Shown here: positions 8,427-17,365 of the stretch, one piece after another | Layout: each line of letters begins with the position of its first letter | Numbering within the stretch: the first letter of the stretch is position 1 | Source: Alkalihalophilus marmarensis DSM 21297 | Lineage (GTDB): Bacteria > Bacillota > Bacilli > Bacillales > Bacillaceae_D | Assembly: GCF_000474275.2 (NCBI RefSeq) | Contig: NZ_ATAE01000034.1 | Coordinates: 19,480-83,479, forward strand | Length of the DNA: 64,000 nucleotides | Direction: 5' to 3' | The notes under the pieces: generated by a model | The model's input: the letters and a program-made list of their open reading frames with translations, nothing else | Told to the model about the DNA's origin: nothing | Databases searched by the model: none | Position numbers and translations under genes: made by a program

Positions 8427-9651
8427 CGATACGTATTATTCACACCAAGACCTAGACGAGCAATTTAAGGTATTTGACCAGCTTGATTACTTAAAAGAGT
8501 GCGATCGTCATCGAATCGCTGTCTGTCATGAAGATGCATTTATCTTATTAGCGTTGTACTTTTATATAAAGAAAAAAGGTGGGTCAGTCGCGCCGATACA
8601 TGCAAAGCATCCACTAGGGGCAGCAATTCGGACGGCTGAACATACCAAATCACATTATTTAATTCATCATGATATCGAAAGTCCGATTCAATTAAAGAAA
8701 GAGGGAGATGATCACAGCGGCTCTCTAATTCAATTGAGTTCAGGGACCACGGGAGAGCCTAAGTGTATTGAACGGTCCTGGGCCTCTATTGATAGGGAAC
8801 TAGAGAATTATAATGTCAAGCTCTCTATTAATATGGTCACAACATCGATTGTCGCATGCCCTGTAAATCATTCGTACGGGTTAATAAGCGGGGTGTTGGC
8901 AGCAATGAAAAGAGGGTCTGTGCCAGTCATTATTACGAATCCCAATCCAAAATACATTGTGAAAAAATTAAAAGAATACCCTGTACATATCCTCTATGCT
9001 GCACCGACATTATTGTATACCTTGTCAAGGTTGCTGCCAATAGAGGAACGTTTTTACGCTGTTATGACCTCTGGCACACTTTTACCGGATGCTTGGTTTC
9101 GGCTGCTTCAAAAAAAATCACAACGAGTGCTGCAACAATACGGCTGCTCAGAAGCAGGATGTGTAAGTGTGAATGCAAATGTATCAGAAGCAAATGCAAT
9201 CGGGAAGGTATTGTCTCATCTAGATGTGACGAGCGGGCAAGGCAAAGAAAACCCTGAAGAGATAGTCATTAAAATAGACAAACAAACAATTCAAACAAAA
9301 GATTTAGGATATTTTGATGAGCAAGGGACTCTTCATTTTCTTGAGCGAATCGATGAGATGATCAATGTCGCTGGATTAAATGTGTACCCGCATGAAGTGG
9401 AAAATATCATTCGTTCGTATAAAGGAATACAAGATACAGTCGTATTTAAAAAAAGAGACGACTATGCTGGTGAACGTGTATGTGCGCTTTATTCTAGTGA
9501 TGAAGAAATTGATCCCATCAATCTTAGACAATGGTGTCAACATAATCTAGCACCTTATCAAGTGCCTGTTGAGTGGGTACGAGTAAAGAAAGTTGATAGA
9601 ATGGCGAATGGAAAAGTGAGCCGTAAAAAGCTTGGAGGGGTTTATGCATGA
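8413..9651 (+). CDS. asbC: 3,4-dihydroxybenzoate-AMP ligase AsbC-like
   Basis: Adenylate-forming ligase of 412 aa, the short form expected for AsbC, which activates 3,4-dihydroxybenzoate and loads it on AsbD. The P-loop LSSGTTGEPK is near residues 108-117. The A8-like hinge region has LGYFDEQGTLHFLERIDEMI followed by NVAGLNVYPHEVE, and the C-terminal catalytic lysine lies in ANGKVSRKK. The short N-terminus reduces the usual first subdomain. Start ATG 8413 lies inside asbB behind ACGGAGGGCAGAAC, and the stop shares ATGA with asbD. The operon partner asbF supplies the aryl acid substrate. Confidence 0.9.
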   Translation: MFYVNDTYYSHQDLDEQFKVFDQLDYLKECDRHRIAVCHEDAFILLALYFYIKKKGGSVAPIHAKHPLGAAIRTAEHTKSHYLIHHDIESPIQLKKEGDDHSGSLIQLSSGTTGEPKCIERSWASIDRELENYNVKLSINMVTTSIVACPVNHSYGLISGVLAAMKRGSVPVIITNPNPKYIVKKLKEYPVHILYAAPTLLYTLSRLLPIEERFYAVMTSGTLLPDAWFRLLQKKSQRVLQQYGCSEAGCVSVNANVSEANAIGKVLSHLDVTSGQGKENPEEIVIKIDKQTIQTKDLGYFDEQGTLHFLERIDEMINVAGLNVYPHEVENIIRSYKGIQDTVVFKKRDDYAGERVCALYSSDEEIDPINLRQWCQHNLAPYQVPVEWVRVKKVDRMANGKVSRKKLGGVYA

Positions 9652-9923
9652 CAGAAGAGAAGGCAATTACACTTTTATATGATATTTTAGAAAAACATCT
9701 TAATTTGCCTGCTATAGATGCTTTTCATAAGGAAGCTAGATTAAATGAAGATCTATGCATGGATTCAGTGATGATCTTACAGCTTATCCTGCACCTTGAA
9801 GTCGATTATGGGATAGAGGTGCCAGACGATGAGCTGGCTCCTAATGATTTCTATACAGTCTCAAGCTTGGCACAGTTTATTTCTTCTGTAACAAAGCAAA
9901 GTAGTATAGGTGATATGTTGTGA
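9648..9923 (+). CDS. asbD: Aryl carrier protein AsbD-like
   Basis: 91-aa acyl/aryl carrier protein of four-helix type. The phosphopantetheine attachment serine is in LCMDSVMILQL (Ser40). The holo form would carry 3,4-dihydroxybenzoate as a thioester made by AsbC and pass it to AsbE. It overlaps asbC (ATGA) and asbE (GTGA). A phosphopantetheinyl transferase gene, acpS, is elsewhere in the window, but which transferase activates AsbD cannot be told. Confidence 0.88.
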   Translation: MTEEKAITLLYDILEKHLNLPAIDAFHKEARLNEDLCMDSVMILQLILHLEVDYGIEVPDDELAPNDFYTVSSLAQFISSVTKQSSIGDML

Positions 9924-10945
9924 TTAAAGTACATTGTTTTGTGAGCTGTGTGTGTGAAGTTATTAAAAAAAATGAGGGATTAGATCACCGGCCATTCTAC
10001 TTCGGTGTATGGGATGCGGACTTTGACATTACAGAGGATTATGTGCTTTCTTATCACTCTGAAATTATAAATCATGACTTTTTTTGTACTTGGTATGAGC
10101 ATCTATATGGAATCAAGTTAAATCGCTGGTATCAAGATGAACTGTCTAAGGAAGAGAATGTAGAGAATATGCTTAAGCTTATGGAAGATAAGCCTAGTGG
10201 ACGCCATCTCATGGTCATGCTTGATTTATCGTTGCTGCCAGAGCGTGAAAATAAATTTCACCAACGCCCTTTTCCTCATTACGTCATGCTGGATACCACT
10301 AGCAATCCAGAAGAGTGGATGATGTTTGACCCTGACTTTCGATGGGAAGGCACTCTTTTAAAAAAGAAAATTTTAAATGCGATTATGGAACCTACAGTGG
10401 GCGGCGGCTATTATTTTGATGAAAGAGAGCTGGTAAAGCCAACAGATGAAACGATTGAAGCTTATTTTAATACATGTTTGAAACTTGATTGCAACCCGAT
10501 GACTGAAGGGATACGTTCTATCGTGGCTGCCTTTACAGAGGGGGAGCGCAGAAATGAACTTCATGAATTAGGTAACAGTTTAAAACAAATTCCGGTCCTG
10601 GCTATCAGGAAATATGCCTATGAACATGCATTTGCTTATTTTTTCAACGAGCTCAAGTTAGATGAGGAAGAGTTTGAGATGTGGTGTGATGAAATTGAAC
10701 GTTTAGTTAAAGGATATACAACGGTTCAGTATCGTGCCATGAAGTTAGCGATGACTAGAGACGAGAAACATCAAGAAGCGATCCATATGCAGCTTGATCA
10801 TCAAGATGAGCGTGAGACAGCCATAAAACATGCACTCAAGCAGTACTTTGAGAAATGGAGCAACAGGCAGAACCAAGTTGGTCAAGATAATATGAACAAA
10901 AAGAGGCTAGAAGAGGAAGGGCACCAGATCCTTTCGCTTTCATGA
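9920..10945 (+). CDS. asbE: Petrobactin biosynthesis acyltransferase AsbE-like
   Basis: 341-aa protein, somewhat longer than the B. anthracis protein as I recall it. In that pathway AsbE transfers the dihydroxybenzoyl group from AsbD to spermidine or to the spermidine-citrate product. I see no common catalytic motif. The identification rests on its place between asbD and asbF and on an AsbE-like N-terminus (INHDFFCTWYEHLYGIKLNR). The C-terminal ~45 residues are charged and probably flexible. The GTG start overlaps the asbD stop. Confidence 0.82.
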   Translation: MIKVHCFVSCVCEVIKKNEGLDHRPFYFGVWDADFDITEDYVLSYHSEIINHDFFCTWYEHLYGIKLNRWYQDELSKEENVENMLKLMEDKPSGRHLMVMLDLSLLPERENKFHQRPFPHYVMLDTTSNPEEWMMFDPDFRWEGTLLKKKILNAIMEPTVGGGYYFDERELVKPTDETIEAYFNTCLKLDCNPMTEGIRSIVAAFTEGERRNELHELGNSLKQIPVLAIRKYAYEHAFAYFFNELKLDEEEFEMWCDEIERLVKGYTTVQYRAMKLAMTRDEKHQEAIHMQLDHQDERETAIKHALKQYFEKWSNRQNQVGQDNMNKKRLEEEGHQILSLS

Positions 10946-10964
10946 TGAAACGGAGGCATTAATA

Positions 10965-11792
10965 ATGAATGTATCATTATGTACGATTACGTTTAGACAT
11001 CATTTGCACTCATTACAGGAGATTACGACTTGGGCGAGTGACCAAGGATTCAGCGGCATTGAATTATGGGCGGTTCATGCTAAAAATGCAATAGAGGATG
11101 CAGCATTTCATAAGAAGAATATGGCTGAAAAAGGGCTGACCGTCAGTATGCTCAGTGATTACCTGCCGCTTAATCAGTCTGTCGAACAATTAATAGGAAC
11201 CACAGAAAGGAAAGCTGATTTACTAAAGCTTTGGGGTACAAATAAATTACGAACCTTTGCAGGACAAAAAGCAAGTGGAGAGGTAACTGCAGAGGAAAGG
11301 AGTCATATTGTAAAGCAGCTCCAAGCCGTTTGTAGAAGTTTAGCAGTGCATAATCAACTCCTATTAATTGAAACACACCCTAATACGCTGGCTGATACGC
11401 TTGAGTCAACGTTGCAGTTAATAGAGGAAGTAGATCATCAAGCCCTGCGAATAAATTACGATGCTCTTCACATGTGGGAGGCAGGCGTGGATCCAGCTGC
11501 TGGCTTCATTGCGCTAGAACCGTATATCGAACATGTTCACTTAAAAAACATTACCTCAAGAGATCACTTACGAGTATTTGCACCTGAAAATGTTTATGCT
11601 GCAGCTGGAACCCGGGAAGGAATGATTCCATTGTTTGAAGGATGTATCGATTATCAGAGGTTTTTCAGGCTGTTGAGTGATTCTCTTGAGAAAGTTGAGG
11701 TCTCACTTGAATGGTTTGGAGAAGATGTATTTAGTGTGCTGACAAACGACCTAAGACAACTCCTGAAAGTGAATCAGAGGGTAGGAGTGTAA
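10965..11792 (+). CDS. asbF: 3-dehydroshikimate dehydratase AsbF-like
   Basis: 275-aa TIM-barrel protein of the xylose-isomerase-like superfamily. AsbF dehydrates 3-dehydroshikimate to 3,4-dihydroxybenzoate, which branches off the shikimate pathway for petrobactin. Probable divalent metal ligands are the Glu of LLIETHPNTLADT, Asp/His of INYDALHMWEAG, His of EHVHLKNI and Glu of VSLEWFGED. The start at 10965 follows CGGAGGCATTAATA. It is the last gene of the operon and is followed by a strong terminator. Confidence 0.9.
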   Translation: MNVSLCTITFRHHLHSLQEITTWASDQGFSGIELWAVHAKNAIEDAAFHKKNMAEKGLTVSMLSDYLPLNQSVEQLIGTTERKADLLKLWGTNKLRTFAGQKASGEVTAEERSHIVKQLQAVCRSLAVHNQLLLIETHPNTLADTLESTLQLIEEVDHQALRINYDALHMWEAGVDPAAGFIALEPYIEHVHLKNITSRDHLRVFAPENVYAAAGTREGMIPLFEGCIDYQRFFRLLSDSLEKVEVSLEWFGEDVFSVLTNDLRQLLKVNQRVGV

Positions 11793-11802
11793 TTAAAATG
11801 AG

Positions 11803-11838
11803 AGAAGGAGGCCGCCAGCTGCAGCCTCCTTCTATTTA
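11803..11838 (+). terminator. Terminator of the asb operon
   Basis: AGAAGGAGGC pairs with GCCTCCTTCT across an 11-nt loop, followed by a short T-rich stretch. It lies between asbF and the convergent amidohydrolase and may act in both directions. Confidence 0.75.
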
Positions 11839-13035
11839 TTATCTATCCTCTCTAGCCACGGTACGATCAAACTCTTCTTTAATTTCTTTTACATAAGCTG
11901 GGTTGGTTAATAAATCATAACCTGTTGCAGCTAGTGTTTTAATACCTAGAATCATCGCTTCAAATCCCCTAGAATCACCAGTGGCATCACGGAATCCTTC
12001 TGTATGGGCAGAATATGGACAATTCTCCATCTTGATGTAAGGGTGAATAGATGGTGCCACTTGGCTCACATTTCCCATATCTAGTGAGCCATGGTCTTGG
12101 TCTTTTAGAATTTCCTCTGGTGCAACACCAAGAGCTATAAGATTCCGGCAATAAAGCTCAGATAACGTTTCATTCGTCGTAAGGTTATCGTAGCTAAGTT
12201 CATGGTTTGAAATCTTGAATTCACATCCTGTAGCAATAGCAGCAGCTTCTACGCAACGCTTTACCTTTGCTGATGTTTCTTCTAGCACCTGCTTTTCGTT
12301 TGCGCGTACATAAAATTGTGCTTGTGCTCTAGCCGGCACAACGTTTACAACGTCTCCACCGTTTGTGATAATGCCATGAATTCTCACATCATCAGGCAAG
12401 TGCTGTCTGAGAGAATTAATTAAATTAAACGTTTGTATAACTCCCTCTAGTGCATTTACGCCCTGATCCGGGCTTGCTGCTGCATGCGCTGGCTTGCCGT
12501 AAAAATCGAATTGTACAGCTTCCATTGCCATTGATGAGCCGCTTCTCTCATGAACACCAGAAGGGTGAACCATTAATGCAGCATCAAGGTCGTTTAGAAG
12601 TCCTTTATCGGCAAAGGTTACTTTAGCTCCGTTCGTTTCTTCAGCTGGAGTGCCAAATACGATTACTTCACCTCCGAATTCTGCAACCGCTTCTTTTAGA
12701 GCAATGGCTGCACCGGTGCCCATCATTCCAATAAGGTTATGTCCACAAGCATGTCCAATCTCAGGCAGGGCATCATATTCAGCAAAATAGCCAAGTGTAG
12801 GGCCTTGTTTCTCCGAGCGGAATTTAGCAATGAAAGCAGTTTCTAAATCAGCAACGTTTGTCTCTACTTCAAAACCATGGGTGCGAAGCTCATCAGTCAG
12901 AGCTTCCATCGCTTTAAATTCTTCATTTCCAAGCTCAGGGTTCTCCCATATGTATCGGCTGATTTGGATCCAGTTATCTTTGTGCTTTTCAACAATTTCA
13001 AAAAGAGTATCTTTGTTTAGAGTGTCCTTATTCAT
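11839..13035 (-). CDS. M20-family amidohydrolase (AbgB/HipO-like)
   Basis: 398-aa metallo-amidohydrolase of the M20D type, expected to hydrolyse an N-acyl or N-aryl amino acid or a small amide in the cytoplasm. Visible: YDALPEIGHACGHN with metal-binding residues, FGTPAEETNGAKV with the catalytic Glu pair, HPSGVHERSGSS and the lid region GKPAHAAASPDQGVN. No signal peptide. The start follows AAGGAGATGCGAAT. It resembles the AbgB (p-aminobenzoyl-glutamate hydrolase) group, but the partner AbgA is absent, so the substrate is open. It is convergent with the asb operon and seems monocistronic. Confidence 0.8.
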   Translation of the reverse strand: MNKDTLNKDTLFEIVEKHKDNWIQISRYIWENPELGNEEFKAMEALTDELRTHGFEVETNVADLETAFIAKFRSEKQGPTLGYFAEYDALPEIGHACGHNLIGMMGTGAAIALKEAVAEFGGEVIVFGTPAEETNGAKVTFADKGLLNDLDAALMVHPSGVHERSGSSMAMEAVQFDFYGKPAHAAASPDQGVNALEGVIQTFNLINSLRQHLPDDVRIHGIITNGGDVVNVVPARAQAQFYVRANEKQVLEETSAKVKRCVEAAAIATGCEFKISNHELSYDNLTTNETLSELYCRNLIALGVAPEEILKDQDHGSLDMGNVSQVAPSIHPYIKMENCPYSAHTEGFRDATGDSRGFEAMILGIKTLAATGYDLLTNPAYVKEIKEEFDRTVAREDR

Positions 13036-13183
13036 ATTCGCATCTCCTTATATTTCCTTTTAGTTATCCTAGCTTCAGTTTAATAGAAATAAAAAAAGAA
13101 GCAAATCTTTCTAAAAAAGGTGTTTAGACTTTTTGAAAAGAGGGTATGAGTACACAAATAATTGTTGTAAGGTGTGAGGAGAC

Positions 13184-13363
13184 ATGAAAAGTCATAAGCA
13201 TCATAAATTAGAGGATCCATTTGTTGCGACCATCCGTGATCCGCTGGTGAGGGAGCAGATAAAGCAAATGCTTGAATCCTATTATAAAGAGGGCTACCGT
13301 AAAGGCTTAGAAGAAGGCCTGCAAAAAAGAAAAGCCCCTATTGAAGAAGCGAAATTAGGCTAA
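13184..13363 (+). CDS. Small hypothetical protein (59 aa)
   Basis: ATG 13184 follows GTGTGAGGAGAC and the frame runs to TAA at 13361. The product is soluble, charged, with His/Lys-rich beginning MKSHKHHKLEDPF and a likely amphipathic helix LVREQIKQMLESYYKEGYRK. A terminator follows directly at 13372. No family recognised. Good ribosome binding site, clean stop and its own terminator argue that it is a real gene. It lies between two leftward genes, so it needs its own promoter. Confidence 0.6.
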   Translation: MKSHKHHKLEDPFVATIRDPLVREQIKQMLESYYKEGYRKGLEEGLQKRKAPIEEAKLG

Positions 13364-13371
13364 ATATAAAA

Positions 13372-13402
13372 GAGGCAGACTCATCAGTTGAGTCTGCTTT
13401 TG
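13372..13402. terminator. Terminator between the 59-aa gene and the CBS protein
   Basis: GCAGACTC-ATCAGTT-GAGTCTGC followed by TTTTGTTTT on the + strand. Upstream A-rich sequence could let it work for the convergent CBS gene too. Confidence 0.75.
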
Positions 13403-13404
13403 TT

Positions 13405-14037
13405 TTATTCAATTTCTAAAATGCGAAATCCATGCTTATCAATTTCTGAGGTGACTTTATCAAGGTGAGGAGATTTTTCAATCTTTATTAGAATCCGGCG
13501 AAGATAGGAAGAATCCGCTTCAAATGCGATATCGGATATGATATTAATATCATACTTATGTAGAATTTTTGTGATCGTATGCAGGGTGCCGGATTGATTA
13601 TGAACCCCGATCAGAATACGTGTGCCATCAACACCTACCCCGAAACAATCTTCAAGTGTACGCTCTATGAATGAACGTTTAACAATCCCCACAAATGTTC
13701 CGTTATCTAATACAGGAACAAACGGATATCTTACAATAATGGGAAGACAATCTTCAAAGTGGCTTGCATGAAGATCAACGCTGTCATTTGCACTGACATC
13801 AATACAGTTTGAGATTTCATGCTTATAAAGGGTTGCAAGTGTCATTTCATCATCTTGAGTTTCCATATACTCTAAAATAGATCTCTTGCTCAAAATACCA
13901 AGGTAGGAGCCTTCTTCATTCACCACTGGTAAACTGTAGTGAGAGCCTTGCATTAATGATAAAGCCTCTTTAATCGTTATTGAAGACTGAAGTAAAGTTA
14001 ATTCATTCTTTGGAGTCAGACAGTTGCGGATAAACAT
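13405..14037 (-). CDS. CBS-domain protein with C-terminal ACT-like domain (AcuB-like)
   Basis: 210 aa. Two CBS motifs occupy about residues 5-135 (SLPVVNEEGSYLGILSKRSI and FVPVLDNGTFVGIVKRSFIE). An ACT-like segment follows at about 140-210 (LIGVHNQSGTLHTITKILHK). This is the layout of B. subtilis AcuB, linked to acetoin use, where CBS pairs bind adenine nucleotides. No acuA or acuC is nearby, so a role in acetoin metabolism is not supported by context. It is divergent from the NCS1 permease and could regulate it. Confidence 0.75.
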   Translation of the reverse strand: MFIRNCLTPKNELTLLQSSITIKEALSLMQGSHYSLPVVNEEGSYLGILSKRSILEYMETQDDEMTLATLYKHEISNCIDVSANDSVDLHASHFEDCLPIIVRYPFVPVLDNGTFVGIVKRSFIERTLEDCFGVGVDGTRILIGVHNQSGTLHTITKILHKYDINIISDIAFEADSSYLRRILIKIEKSPHLDKVTSEIDKHGFRILEIE

Positions 14038-14134
14038 AAAAATCCCCCCAGGTTGTATAATGTATGTCTATTATACTTTGTTTTGAGTTATTATAATATC
14101 ATAATTTTCAGATTAATTTTCGAGGGAGAAGGGA

Positions 14135-15529
14135 ATGGGAAACGTGGGGCAGGAACGAGAGAGCCAAACTATATATAAATCAGCGAAACCGTTGGTTGAA
14201 CAATATGGACTCGAGGCGGTACCAAGAGACTTACAAACAACCAAGGCATTACAATATACATTTATTCAAATGGCCGTCTCAGTTAATGCAGGTAATGTAT
14301 TGGTTCCTGCTTTAGCAGTGACAGCAGGGGGGCTCACATTTATTCAAGCCGTCTTCTCTACAGTAATAGGAGCAGCGTTAGCTTTCTTATTTGTCTCCTT
14401 TCTATCATTGCCAGGAGCAAAATACGGCATTCCAGCCCAATATTCAATACGAGCTATTCTCGGATATAAGGGAGCGCGTTATGTGGCCTCTCCTATACGG
14501 ACGCTTACCTCTATGTATTGGTTTGCTGTGCAAACAATAGGAGGAGCTTATTTACTAAAAGAACTGATTCTGCGATCTTTTAATATAAATGTACCTTTTC
14601 TGCTCATCGCCCTGATTGCAGCTACAATTATGGCTGTATTAGCGCTAATAGGGTTTGATGCGGTAAAAAGAGCAGCTAACTATTTCTTGCCTTTTCTTTT
14701 TGTGGGTGGTTTGGTCATGTTGTACATCCTTCTTACAAGTGAAGTAGAGGGCAAGAATTTCTCTTTTCTCATTAGTGGTGCTGAACGCTCCTATTCTTTT
14801 GAAACTGTGACGATGATGTTGTTCTTTGCAAGCCTCGCTTTCGTTCAATATATATCTGGAGTGAGCGCAGCTTCTGATATGGCTCGCTATGCAAAGAGTG
14901 GAAAACATGCATTTACTGGATTATTTATCGGCAATACTGGCGGCTTCTTTTTAACTGCCGTCCTTGGGGCCTATACAGCAGCTTTAACTGGTGAGGTTAA
15001 TCCATACGTAGTATCGAGTCAATTGACAGACTCACCACTTTTTTTATTCCTTATTTTAGTGGCTTCCATTGCATCGATGGTGATGATAAATATCAGTAAT
15101 GCCTATACTGGTGGATATAGTTTACTAAACAGTATCCCGAGTCTTGGCAGGGTGAGAAGTGCTTTGTTGTTTGGAGCTTGTGCAGTCACGTTAAGTGCGT
15201 TTCCGGCTCTTGTAAATGAAGCGCAGTTATATATCTCTTATTTGGGAGTACTTATTATTCCCCTGTCAGCTGTAATTGTAGCTGACTTTTTATCTTTGAA
15301 AAAGTTAACGTTTGAAGAAGAAGATTTTAGAAAGTTAGCAGAGGACAGCTACCGGTATAATAAATCAGGATTGATTGTATCTGCACTTGGAGCTGGAATC
15401 TATATACTCATACCTGATCACTGGTCCCCAGGATTTATAACCTTTGTAGTGACAGGCCTCATCTACCTCGTCACGGCTCACTGCATTCATAGAAAAGAAG
15501 TGAGACACCCTAATACACGGGCAAGCTGA
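14135..15529 (+). CDS. NCS1-family nucleobase permease (cytosine/purine type)
   Basis: 464-aa membrane protein with about twelve helices. NCS1 features are the N-terminal VPRDLQTTKALQYTFIQMAV, GAKYGIPAQYSIRAILGYKG, and WFAVQTIGGAYLLKEL. It should import a nucleobase or related heterocycle by cation or proton symport. Specificity is not readable, and allantoin or hydantoin types belong to the same family. The start at 14135 follows CGAGGGAGAAGGGA. It is monocistronic and divergent from an AcuB-like protein. A second NCS1 permease occurs in the pyrimidine locus at 29524; the two are only distantly alike. Confidence 0.83.
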   Translation: MGNVGQERESQTIYKSAKPLVEQYGLEAVPRDLQTTKALQYTFIQMAVSVNAGNVLVPALAVTAGGLTFIQAVFSTVIGAALAFLFVSFLSLPGAKYGIPAQYSIRAILGYKGARYVASPIRTLTSMYWFAVQTIGGAYLLKELILRSFNINVPFLLIALIAATIMAVLALIGFDAVKRAANYFLPFLFVGGLVMLYILLTSEVEGKNFSFLISGAERSYSFETVTMMLFFASLAFVQYISGVSAASDMARYAKSGKHAFTGLFIGNTGGFFLTAVLGAYTAALTGEVNPYVVSSQLTDSPLFLFLILVASIASMVMINISNAYTGGYSLLNSIPSLGRVRSALLFGACAVTLSAFPALVNEAQLYISYLGVLIIPLSAVIVADFLSLKKLTFEEEDFRKLAEDSYRYNKSGLIVSALGAGIYILIPDHWSPGFITFVVTGLIYLVTAHCIHRKEVRHPNTRAS

Positions 15530-15605
15530 ATGGGTCAAGGCGTCTGCGTTGTTGTTTTCTTAATGTAATTCTATAATTTAACTAAAATAGATTAGGGGGA
15601 TTATA

Positions 15606-16307
15606 ATGAAAATTGAAGTGTGGTCAGATTTTGTATGTCCGTTTTGCTACATCGGCAAACGTCGGTTAGAAAAAGCCTTAGAGCAATTTGAGGATAGAAA
15701 TAAAGTAGAGTTAATCTTTCGCAGCTATCAGCTAGACCCAGATGCAGAGCGTAACAGTGAAGATCATTTATATGATGTATTAGCCAAAAAATATGGAATG
15801 ACTAGAGAGAAAGCAAAAGAAATGAGTGATCAAGTGGCTATGCAAGCAAAAGAAGAAGGGTTAGTATTTAACTTCGATACATCCATTCGTACAAATACAG
15901 CTGATGCCCACAGGCTTACCCATTTTGCTTATGAACAAGGAAAGGGGCTTGAAGTAACTGAGAGACTGTTAAAGGCTTACTTTACTGACTCCCTGCACAT
16001 AGGTGACCGTGATATTTTAAGCAAACTGGCAGCTGAAGCAGGAATAGATAAGGAAGAAGCTGAGGAACTGCTATCAAGTGATCGGTTTAAGGATACAGTT
16101 GAGAAAGATCAGCAGGAGGGAATAACACTTGGAGTCAAAGGAGTTCCTTTCTTTGTATTTGAGAGAAAGTATGCTGTGTCAGGAGCGCAGCCAACTCACG
16201 TATTTTTAGATGTATTACAAAAAGTAAAGGAAGAAGCTGCCGTAAATATTTCTACTGAGCAAGAAGTTAGTAATAATGATTGTTCAGATGGTACATGTAA
16301 TGTATAA
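15606..16307 (+). CDS. DsbA-family oxidoreductase, FrnE-like
   Basis: 233-aa cytoplasmic thioredoxin-fold protein with an inserted helical domain. Active-site CPFC lies in WSDFVCPFCYIGKRRLE near residues 7-23, and the cis-proline loop is GVKGVPFFVFERKYAVSGAQ. No signal peptide, so it is not a secreted disulfide former. FrnE-type members are linked to disulfide chemistry in the cytoplasm or polyketide modification. An extra C-terminal tail holds two more cysteines (NDCSDGTCNV). The start follows TAGGGGGATTATA. It is monocistronic with a terminator at 16323. Confidence 0.85.
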   Translation: MKIEVWSDFVCPFCYIGKRRLEKALEQFEDRNKVELIFRSYQLDPDAERNSEDHLYDVLAKKYGMTREKAKEMSDQVAMQAKEEGLVFNFDTSIRTNTADAHRLTHFAYEQGKGLEVTERLLKAYFTDSLHIGDRDILSKLAAEAGIDKEEAEELLSSDRFKDTVEKDQQEGITLGVKGVPFFVFERKYAVSGAQPTHVFLDVLQKVKEEAAVNISTEQEVSNNDCSDGTCNV

Positions 16308-16322
16308 GTGAACTGTCGTCAG

Positions 16323-16350
16323 AAGCTCTGTATTCATGCAGAGCTTTTTT
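16323..16350 (+). terminator. Terminator after the FrnE-like gene
   Basis: AAGCTCTG-TATTCATG-CAGAGCTT with a T run. Confidence 0.8.
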
Positions 16351-16367
16351 ATTTTGATTATTAGTAA

Positions 16368-16396
16368 TTGACATATGAAAATTTTCGTGGTAATTT
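16368..16396 (+). promoter_or_regulatory. Sigma-A-like promoter for the amino-acid ABC transporter
   Basis: TTGACA (16368-16373), 17-nt spacer, TAATTT (16391-16396). Confidence 0.6.
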
Positions 16397-16445
16397 AAGT
16401 TTACTATTCAGATTAATTTACTTGGTTTTAAGGAGGCTTATTGCA

Positions 16446-17330
16446 TTGAAAAAATTATTATCATTGATGACTGCACTTATTTTAGTATTGGTGTTGGCTG
16501 CTTGCGGCGCAACGGAAGATTCAGAGCAAGATAATGAAGAAGTGACAGATAACGAAGAAACAACTGGTGAAAGTGAAGATACTTCTTGGACGGAAGTTGA
16601 AGAGTCAGGCAAATTAGTGGTGGGTACATCTGGAACATATGCCCCTATTACGTACTACAATGAAAGCAATGAGTTAACAGGCTTTGAAGTAGAGCTTGTC
16701 AAAGAGGTAGCAGATAAATTAGGTCTTGAAATTGAATTTAATACAATGGACTTTGATGGGATTCTTCCTTCATTACGAAATGGTCAAATTGATGTAGCGG
16801 CACATGATTTTGCGATTACTGAAGAACGTAAGGAAACATTTGATTTTGTCATTCCTCATAAATATTCTTACGGATCGGTTGTAGTCAGATCTGAAGATGC
16901 TGATCGCTTTAGTGACGCTTATGATTTAGAAGGTGTAGATGTGGCACTTGGTTCGCTAACAAGTAATTATGCAATTTTTGCTGATAATATTGGGGCAAAT
17001 GGAACAGCTTATGATGGTGGAACAGAGGCTATTTTACGTGATGTTATGAACGGAAATACGGATGCCTACCTAAACGATCGTTTAGTCCTGCAACGTACGC
17101 TTGATGAGTTTGGTGATGACCGCCTAGTAGTGGCTGATCAAGTGAAATATCATGCAACAGAAAGTGCAATGGCTGTGTTAAAAGGGAATACTGCTCTTAA
17201 AGAAAAACTAGATGAGGCTGTACAAGAGTTAATTGAAGACGGTACAGTAGCTCGTTTGTCTGAGGAATTTCTTGGTGAAGATGTTTCAGAGCCTGTTGAT
17301 GAAGAAGTCGTTGGTTTAGACGGAGAATAA
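16446..17330 (+). CDS. Polar amino-acid (cystine-type) binding lipoprotein
   Basis: Family 3 extracellular binding protein, 294 aa from the TTG at 16446. This start follows AAGGAGGCTTATTGCA and puts the hydrophobic signal and lipobox VLAAC right at the N-terminus; a longer reading would add an improbable leader. After an acidic linker the fold begins at SGKLVVGTSGTYAPITYYNE, with FEVELVKEVADKLGLEIEFN and DFDGILPSLRNGQIDV. It works with the permease and ATPase downstream. The set resembles TcyABC, hence cystine is the best guess, but specificity is not certain. An intervening terminator suggests that the binding protein is made in excess. Confidence 0.85.
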   Translation: MKKLLSLMTALILVLVLAACGATEDSEQDNEEVTDNEETTGESEDTSWTEVEESGKLVVGTSGTYAPITYYNESNELTGFEVELVKEVADKLGLEIEFNTMDFDGILPSLRNGQIDVAAHDFAITEERKETFDFVIPHKYSYGSVVVRSEDADRFSDAYDLEGVDVALGSLTSNYAIFADNIGANGTAYDGGTEAILRDVMNGNTDAYLNDRLVLQRTLDEFGDDRLVVADQVKYHATESAMAVLKGNTALKEKLDEAVQELIEDGTVARLSEEFLGEDVSEPVDEEVVGLDGE

Positions 17331-17365
17331 GACAGGTTCCGTAGTACATTATAAGAAGAAAGAAC

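Noticed and set aside
16368..16445. Longer N-terminus of the amino-acid binding lipoprotein
   Set aside because: It would put 26 residues before the signal peptide and begin on a promoter -35 element; TTG 16446 has a strong ribosome binding site.
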